Shown in pieces: positions 57,063-64,000 of a stretch of DNA of 64,000 bases. The stretch's first letter is position 1. Each line of letters starts with the position of its first letter. A program made the position numbers and the translations under genes. The DNA is from Polytrichum commune (lineage: Eukaryota > Streptophyta > Polytrichopsida > Polytrichales > Polytrichaceae), in NCBI GenBank assembly GCA_950295325.1, contig OX485806.1, forward strand, positions 53,997,169 through 54,061,168, written 5' to 3'. Below the pieces are notes generated by a model. It saw only the letters and a program-made list of their open reading frames with translations, was not told the origin of the DNA and ran no database searches.

Positions 57063-59635
57063 TGTAGTAAGGTTTTTAGGGTAGGGTTCAAACTCTGAAA
57101 AACCCCAGGGAAGACCAAATGAGTGTCAAATGTATCTCTAGTTTGTCATGATAAGGCACGTGATAAGGTTAATTGATAGGTTAAAACGTTTATGGAATGC
57201 TTTTGATAGTCAATTAATTTAAATTTTACTTCCTCATTTGCACTTGGTTATCACTTGTTAGGCTTAATTAACTTATAAAGAGTAAATTACTCAGCCCCAA
57301 TTTTATATCTCATGAACATTGATAAAAACTCTTAGTGCTCATAAATAAATTATCATGCTCTTATATTTAACAAAAGTCTAGTAACGAGTGACGGGAACCG
57401 AGTCTGAGCGAACGAGTCTTAAAGCGTGCGAACCGGCCTAGGATAGTGACACGAGTCTAGTAGCGAGTATCGAGTCAAAAGTCTAGAGTCCAAAGTCACG
57501 AGTAGACAGCGTAATCACAAGTGCCAAGTAGACAGTCTTAGTTCCAAGTAACAAGTCTAGTCACCAGTAACCAATAGCGAGTCTTGTTGTATCATGGGAA
57601 GCGTCTGGACACATTAGCCACTGTGGAGGGATAGGTTTTATACCTGCCCTTATGATAACTCCCAATCGATATGGGATAAAGGGGCGCTCAGCTCCCGCAC
57701 GCAGCTCCTTCCTCTCTCGCGATTCCATCTACGCTTTTCGACTCTCTGGAGAACTTCACAGGGCCGATTCGCTCGTCCACCTTCTCTTTCGCGTTTGCTA
57801 CTACAATCACATCAATTCCATGGTCCCAAGCTCCTCCTTTTTCACATAGCTCGCTCGCAACTGAAATCTTGAGGTGATCTCCTCGAAATTGGTAAGGCAA
57901 TGTTTATCAATCACAAAGGCTACTTCAAAATCTGCTACCGAATCAGACACATCGTCTTCGCTCGGCGAATTTGCAGGACTGTTCTCTCCGTCCTTCCTTA
58001 GCTTATATTTGCTAACACAATCTGATAGAATCCTCGGCGACAGGTTATTTCTTCGATGAGGTTACAGGGGATAATGAGGGTCGAAACTCACTTTCTCTCG
58101 ATCAACGAAGGCAAGGGCTACCAATCAGGCTTGCTCGCATCACACCTTACTCAAAGCTTCCAGGGAATCTCTCCATTCGCTCTCCAGGTGTACGAAAGAG
58201 ACATTTTCCACATTCCTAGATCAGATAAGTTTATATTCCGAACACATTGGCACGCATAACAAATCTCACCTCCTTTCACAGGGGTGACGCAAAATTTCTG
58301 TTCATATTTCTCACACTCTACAGGGAACTCGAAGGAGTACAATTCCCTACTTTCTCAACAAGAATCAAGTATTTATTTCTCTTATCTCTCAATTTAACCT
58401 TACTGGCGAGTAGTGTAGACTTTGAAGTTTCAGAAGTTGGTTAAAGTTTTTGTCCGTTTCTTCCCTCAATAACTAGCTCTAAGGGTTGTGAACAGTTTAT
58501 AACATTAAACAAAATCAATTAGCTCCTTTCACAGGTTTCAGCCTCGAAGACTACACTCGTACTTAGATTCGACCACTTTATGACTTTCTACACATCAAGT
58601 TTCTTCAGAAGAATTATGTGAGATCACTTCCGTGTGCAGGTGATTCTTTATCTCCTCTTACAGATCTCGCAAGAGTAATTTATGGATCAACCCACAGTGG
58701 AATTTCCCATTCCCCTTATGCGGTATTGTCATGAACAGTAATATTAGATTTGAGACACTTCAACTGTTTCACACAATTTAACTCTTAACACATGCTTACA
58801 ACAGTAAGTCACAATTGGGAAATTAGAACTACACTAATTTGTGCCAAGATATCTCTTTTCAAGAATTCACAATTAGATCCAGAGTTTCACACTCCATCCC
58901 GGTAACTGATATACTTACAGAAGTTAAGATCACACCACAAAGTACTTACTTCTCTTCACAAGAGTAGTATATTAAAATTGCTCACTGGATTCTTCCCAAA
59001 CCCCAAGGGCTTTCACTTCCCACACATTAACTTCATCTTTAGAATTCAGAATCTTAAGAGACTGTCCAAGAAATTATGGACTAAACTGTTCTTAATACAC
59101 ACATGAAACTCCCACAGATTTCTACTCACAAGGGTCACATTACCCGGACACATTCCAATCAACAACAATATTCCCAATTTCACATTCACCACTCACTGAG
59201 AAAGGATTTGATAATTGCACTTTGTATTGATATATTCCGAAAGATGATGTACAATAAAATTAAGGGTTTCACACCCTGTAATTGGGAGAATTGACAAAAC
59301 AGCATTCACTCTCTTCACGAGAGGAAGTTCAAAATTACAATGCTCTCCTCTTTGTCCTCTTCCTCCTCCTTCTTATCTTTCTGTCCCCAAAAGGTGGTGA
59401 CTGACTGTAGCTAGGATACCAAGTGCTACTTCTAATTGTCACATGTGAATTCCATGCCTCCTGATATCCTCTAGACTATGGGCAACAAAGAAAATTCTGA
59501 TTTCCTGGCCCGTTTCCCTTTCCAAGCAACTAATTGCCTAATGTTTCACTATTTGACTAATCTTGAGTAAAAATTATCATTCATTTACATTTCAAGACTA
59601 AAATTTAGGCATTCTGTCCAAAAAATGGTACCACA
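57063..59635 (+). mobile_element. LTR C: solo LTR inserted between protease blocks
   Basis: A 2,573-bp unit that starts TGTAGTAAGG and ends GGTACCACA, flanked by GTGTG at 57,058-57,062 and 59,636-59,640. Excision joins LLLRC to AVTDATNY. It has no coding content that I recognise; the ORFs at 57,652-58,444 are short and without domains. It is unrelated to LTRs A/B and D by eye. Confidence 0.85.
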
Positions 59636-59640
59636 GTGTG

Positions 59641-60304
59641 CGGTGACGGATGCGACCAACTATCACATTTTAGTTGGTTAGCAAGCACTTTACCCTCTTG
59701 GTTTTGGTTTGGACAATTCGACTGAGGAGGCGTGGATCCGACTAGGTTGGTCGGCTGGGGATGGCCGTAGGGAACTTATTCATGTGGCGTTCGCGGCGGC
59801 CGCTACCATAGCACCCTTATGCATGGTTTTTGGATGTGGTGTTATTGTTGACACATTGCCCTATGGGTCCGCATTATTAGAGGAATCGTTGGCATTTATG
59901 GGGAGTGCTGAGGATCATCGAGAGATGGCACCTCACAATACATTGGTGCGTCATTTCCGGGATCCTCATCCTCCTTGGCACAATTCCCCGAGCTATTCCG
60001 GCGATGTGAGGACATTGTCTTTTCTTTCGCCTCTACGACACCGGTCATACCTAATAGCCCATCGGCGTTGGCACACCCCATTTTGTGGTGCCCGTCAAAC
60101 GCAAGGATCACTTTGGTGGAATTGTTTGGGGCATCGGGACGGGCTTAGCGGCCATATTGGAGGTTGGCCTCATGGTCATACGGTATGTCTATGTGGACAC
60201 CTCACAAGTTTCCACCCTTGTAGCTCGTCACCATCTTCACCAGTTGATGGTATTGTACCCACATCATTTATAGCCGACTGGCATTCATGGGTGTTTCTTA
60301 CGTC
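59641..60304 (+). pseudogene. Protease end, linker and methyltransferase motif I region
   Basis: The frame opening at 59,641 gives VTDATNYHILVG, a stop, ALYPLGFGLDNSTEEAWIRL, then LPYGSALLEESLAFMGSAED and HREMAPHNTLVRHFRDPHPP. After a shift at about 59,990 it gives SALAHPILWCPSNAR, then ITLVELFG, and after a one-base loss GIGTGLAAILEVGL. This is C5-methyltransferase motif I (LvdLFaGiG.G). RYVYVDTSQVSTLVARHHLH follows, the motif II/III side. The piece ends at IHGCFL where the hAT MITE starts. Confidence 0.8.
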
Positions 60305-63300
60305 CACGGGGAGGTCACTTCATTGTCCAGTTAACACCACGTGCGGACAAAGTTTGCTACCCCTATATTACATGCCATATATAATTTTAAAATTTATGAT
60401 ATTTTTTCTGTATATACATAACCATTGATAGTATATTTTGTATATTTTTTTGAAATTTTTAGTCATCTTTATTTTTTAGTAATTTTTTTAGTTCAATTAT
60501 GTGTCATTATAGTTAGAAACAATATATTTTATGAAAAAAACAAATCATCAAATTTAATTACTACTTTTAACTATGTCATAGATACTGTGTATATTTATTC
60601 ATGAAAACAAATTGGTAAAATTTTGACCCATTTTAGTGGTGCAACTTACCAAAAGAAGATTTTTTTTGGTCGCACGTGGTGTTCAACTTGACAATGAAGT
60701 GATTGTGGTACTTTTGGGCCACCCCCTTTCGAAGGAGCCTAAAAGTATCACACAAGCCCTTCGGTGAAGGTGGCCTGCATTTGCAGGCGCCCAAGCCGAA
60801 CCCGGATGATAGGTGTATAACGTGAGTAGTTAGATTTTTAAGGGAGATTAAATATGCGTCGTAGTACCTCCGGAGGTTAGGCCTTAGTTTTTTACTAGTG
60901 TGGCTTTAAACTCCACTAACCAATTTCATATCTAGTTCTAACCTTAACCTACAACCTATTCTACGCGCAGACGCACCAGCCTTGAAACCAAGGCAATCCT
61001 AATTTGTGAATTGGGATGGTTCTGATACACCCAACCGGGTGTGACTCATACCACCCTAACTCAACGAACGGAATAACGACAATTTGATGGACCATTCAAT
61101 TCTTCCTATTTCTTTATTTAGTTCTATTTAGTTTTCTAAGCGGGGGAACTTGGCCTAAGTCCCACCCTTCACACAAATTCCTTCTTAATTACTTACTTTT
61201 GTTTGCACGTCCTAACTCACTACATTAACATATTAGGCATCACCCCTTACCTCGGGTCTCTTGCCAACAAGGGTTTACGATTTATTTTGTATGTTTTGAT
61301 TGTTAAATGTGTTTACACTGGATAGACCACGAAATGCAACTCAATGGGACCAGGGTGACGGGCGACCTGTAGGTTCAACCTGTTGCGCAATCTTCATAAA
61401 TTGGGGCCATTACTCCCAATCTATGGGGCCAACAACATAATAGTGGATTCGCGGGTCATTAACCCCACCTTTCCACCAACAACATTCAGAGTGGTCGTGT
61501 CGGTGATTAATCCGACTTACCACACACGAAACTTGCTAATAAATGAAGCTACTACCACAAAACATACCAAGGGCCCCGAAAACAATGCAATTGGGTACTC
61601 CCTTGGCGGTCAAGTGGTCAAGCCACTTGACCTTACGAGGTAGGTGAGTGGGTTTAGAGATGCGTACCTTAGCCGTGCTCCCTCCAATCCTAAATGGAAG
61701 GCTTAAGGTTAGTTAATTTACCTCAATTTTCCTCGGTTGATTTAGGCTTGATGTAGGCCGAGCCGCTACCTCCTTCCTTGCTCCACTTTCCGAGCGTCGA
61801 CCTTGCCTCCTTCTTTGTAACTAGTTTGGTAGTAAGCGTACCTTAGTTAACAATTAAAATATAAAGTGTTATTCTTCCCTGTAATTTAATCCTAAGCATA
61901 ATATTTATACTTAGTGCACCAAATTATCTTTCCAATGATCTAAAAATCACTCTAATCGGATAAGAAATGCAAAAGTTATGAGGGTTGGAAGTGTGAGGTC
62001 GATTCAACCAACCCTTCCAACCCACCTATCTACCTTCTAACTTCAAAAATTCATAGCACATTCCTTACTACTTGGATCTAGGCTTTCCTTATACCATTGG
62101 AAAGCTATGAACAAGCTCTAACTAGAAAAATTATGACATCAGCAGGTTAAGCTAATAGAAATTCAGCGGACTCCTTGTAACACAGCAGTCAATCAAGAAG
62201 GCTTAAACTATGTATCTCGCCTTCAACAATTCATATCTAATTCAAATCTTAGTCAAATCAAACGTTCTATATGACCCTGCAGAGATATTAAAAAGATGTA
62301 TTTGATAAAAATATGTGATCAGAAAGGTAAGCCGAAGTGAACCCAGCAGGTCCTCTGTAATGCAGCAGTCAACCAAAAGTTCTCAAACTATGTGTCCCAT
62401 CTTCCACAATTCATATCTAATTCAAATCATGCTCAAATCAAATGTTCTAAGCCATTTTGGAAAGCTACACAAAAGTTCTACTTGGAAAAAATATAATTTC
62501 TTGGAATTAAAATTCCTATTGGGCTCGCAGGTCTGATCCAGCAGCCGCTACCCACAAGACCACCCAGTTTTTCTACTCCATCTTTGAAAATCCATAACTA
62601 ATTGTCATCTCAACCAAATCACAAATGGGAAACGGCTATGGATAGCTATATGAAATCTCTCTAAGAGAAAAATGATAAGTATCTTGTTCTAGCTTTTGAA
62701 CTAAGCCTTCAGGGCATTGGCAGATGAGGTCTATAATGCCTCTACTCAAAACTCTACCGTCCAACCTACCTCTACAAAAGAAGGAATAATTTTGTTGGTG
62801 TGTTAATAAACACACAACCTAACTAGGAGAGAGAGAGTAGAGGAGGTTCTCAAGCCTTTCTTTTAGACCATTGAGAATACATGCTAAAGGATTTTTTCCT
62901 AACTACATTGAAGCAGGGCTTCGCCCAAAAACTAGAGAAAGAGAGAGAGCTACAAGGTGGAAGGAGGAGTTTTTAAACCCTCTCACAAAAGGGTTGGACC
63001 CCTCCTCCACCGGATCCATTTTTCAAACCCTTTCCCGAAATTTTGGCTCGGGGGTTTTCCCGGTTAAGGTTGCCACCCTCTCGCCGAGGTGGCTCCGACA
63101 AAAAACCTTTAGAAATCTTTCTAATTTTTCCGCCATCGAGTTGGCAAGGGGGCAAGTGGACAAGTATCCCCCTTGCTCTCTTTCTTTTTTGTCTTCAAAA
63201 TTCTTCACGCCGATTTTATCTTCTTACGTAAAACACCTCCAATAGTCTTGTGTGCCTCACACTAACTAATAAACTAACACTTGCTTAGCTAGCATCTACT

Positions 63301-63556
63301 AACATTTGCTTAATAACTACCATCTACTAATATTTGCTTAGCTAGTTGTTTTTACTAGCTAGCACATTTTTTCTACTTTGCTATCTTCTAGCACTACTTA
63401 GTTTCATTTTGACCTTCCTTCTTCTAGGCTAAATGCTAAATGAACTAATTTTTCCTAAATTCCCTATCAATTCTAACTTTTAATGCTAACATTCTAACTA
63501 AAAGTGATCCCGCAGAGTGGTGGACCACTCAAAGGGTTCACAGTGATCTCCCCGTG
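60305..63556. mobile_element. hAT-type MITE split by LTR D
   Basis: The left end is CACGGGGAGGTCACTTCATT, continuing GTCCAGTTAACACCACGTGC. The reverse complement of the right end is CACGGGGAGATCACTTCATT, continuing GTCAAGTTGAACACCACGTG. This gives terminal inverted repeats of about 45 bp, of the same type as the 1,080-bp hAT element at 53 kb. Flanks are CTTACGTC (60,297-60,304) and TTCACGTC (63,557-63,564), a decayed 8-bp duplication. Without LTR D the MITE is about 408 bp. LTR D lies inside its right terminal repeat. Confidence 0.82.
60704..63542 (+). mobile_element. LTR D: solo LTR inside the hAT MITE
   Basis: A 2,839-bp unit that starts TGTGGTACTTTTGGGCC and ends AAAGGGTTCACA, flanked by GTGAT at 60,699-60,703 and 63,543-63,547. 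The start forms a hairpin with AAAAGTATCACA. It is homologous to 23,129-25,900. No coding domain is present; the 124-codon ORF at 62,871-63,245 has no recognisable motif. Confidence 0.85.
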
Positions 63557-63564
63557 TTCACGTC

Positions 63565-64000
63565 TCCCTCGTGATGTCACATTTACGACACTTAGGTCCG
63601 GTGGATATGGTGATTGCGGGATGGCCATGCCAAGGCCACTCACATGCTGGAGCATGCCGAGGTTTAGAAAATCCCAGGTCTAGCCTTTTTTGGGACCTCA
63701 TCCGGCTGATGCAGTGGTGGTTTACCCACCAACCTTCCCCTCCAGGGTATATCTTCGAGAATGTACCTTTGTTGGAAGACTCTCGTGACAAGGTGTTGGA
63801 AGGCGTTCATTATGTTTGTCAACACCTTGGAGATCCCATTTTTGTGGATGCCACGAGCATTGGTTCTTATGCCCAACGGCCTCGGTGGATTTGGACCAAC
63901 CTCGCATCGTCATCTACTTTAACTGCAAAATTATCTGTAGTGCCTCCACCTTCTAGTCAGAAGGTGGATGACATCTTGAATCCAAACCGGGTCTCTTTGC
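63565..64000 (+). pseudogene. C5-cytosine methyltransferase, motifs IV-VIII (runs off window)
   Basis: Open in one frame from the MITE boundary to the window end. In order: GPVDMVIAGWPCQGHSHAGA, motif IV with the Pro-Cys-Gln catalytic loop (Cys codon 63,628-63,630); RGLENPRSSLFWDLIRLMQW; GYIFENVPLL, motif VI with the ENV triad (63,757-63,765); DPIFVDATSIGSYAQRPRWI and WTNL, motif VIII (QRPRWIW). A target recognition domain would follow, and motifs IX and X are outside the window. The R(x)RxxWxN and FVDA features recall DNMT3/DRM-type enzymes more than MET1. All catalytic residues in this part are intact, but the upstream part is frameshifted. Confidence 0.85.

Larger units (their letters stand above)
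56530..64000 (+). mobile_element. Retroelement encoding aspartic protease plus C5-cytosine methyltransferase (continues off window)
   Basis: On the plus strand a Gag-side tail (56,542-56,848) and a retropepsin-like protease (56,849-57,062, resumed at 59,641) are followed directly by a cytosine-C5 methyltransferase domain (60,000-60,304 and 63,565-64,000). Two insertions interrupt it: LTR C and a hAT MITE carrying LTR D. Joining across the target duplications restores LRC/AVTDATNY and GCF-L-RLPRDV. Frameshifts mark it as decayed. RT and integrase, if present, would lie beyond the window. Methyltransferases captured by LTR retrotransposons have been described in some algae and dinoflagellates. 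Confidence 0.75.

Noticed and set aside
57652-59294. Several 60-70-codon ORFs inside LTR C
   Set aside because: Short, without domains, inside a defined solo LTR.
60290-63600. Two separate methyltransferase elements, suggested by overlapping fragments on each side of the gap
   Set aside because: The overlap is explained by a hAT MITE with about 45-bp TIRs and an 8-bp target duplication; the fragments join once.

Overview
The window is nuclear DNA of a land plant. It holds one large, well-formed, multi-exon gene (8,020-19,374, + strand) with GT-AG introns of about 100-430 bp after a 1.8-kb first intron. Most of the rest is transposable-element sequence in several nested layers, separated by AT-rich DNA with no genes. 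The host gene is a homologue of TIME FOR COFFEE (TIC), a plant-specific nuclear protein of the circadian clock. The element families (Ty1/copia, Ty3/gypsy, CACTA, hAT) fit a TE-rich plant genome. I cannot name the species. The short introns argue weakly against a conifer.

Layout. 1-3.2 kb: decayed Ty1/copia retrotransposon. 5.6-6.4 kb: inverted-repeat (foldback/MITE-like) element. 6.8-7.0 kb: minisatellite. 7.0-8.0 kb: presumed promoter and leader of the TIC gene. 8.0-19.4 kb: TIC homologue, 18 coding exons by my reading, 2,089 codons, with every splice phase consistent. 19.4-29.5 kb: 3' flank, AT-rich DNA and a diverged LTR copy (23.1-25.9 kb). 29.5-33.2 kb: decayed CACTA transposase on the minus strand, with a SET-like fragment at 34.2 kb. 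35-38 kb: degenerate repeats and small unrecognised ORFs. 38-39.5 kb: two copies of a roughly 970-bp LTR-like family (family R). 39.5-40.9 kb: broken spliced pseudogene resembling a permuted N4/N6-type DNA methyltransferase. 40.9-54.5 kb: Ty3/gypsy element on the minus strand. Its LTR contains an ORF, and its pol is interrupted by five separate insertions. 56.5-64.0 kb: a retroelement on the plus strand in which a retroviral-type aspartic protease is followed directly by a C5-cytosine methyltransferase domain, continuing off the window.

The nesting can be read from target-site duplications (TSDs). Re-joining across them restores the pol or methyltransferase reading each time: hAT element 53,142-54,221 (8-bp TSD); LTR B 50,056-52,903 (5 bp); R copy 48,676-49,639 (5 bp); anonymous element 46,066-47,562 (5 bp); LTR C 57,063-59,635 (5 bp); hAT MITE 60,305-63,556, itself interrupted by LTR D 60,704-63,542 (5 bp).

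The most unusual items are the protease-methyltransferase retroelement at the right edge, the LTR-borne ORF present in two copies, and the second methyltransferase-like pseudogene. The only locus that looks like a functional host gene is the TIC homologue.
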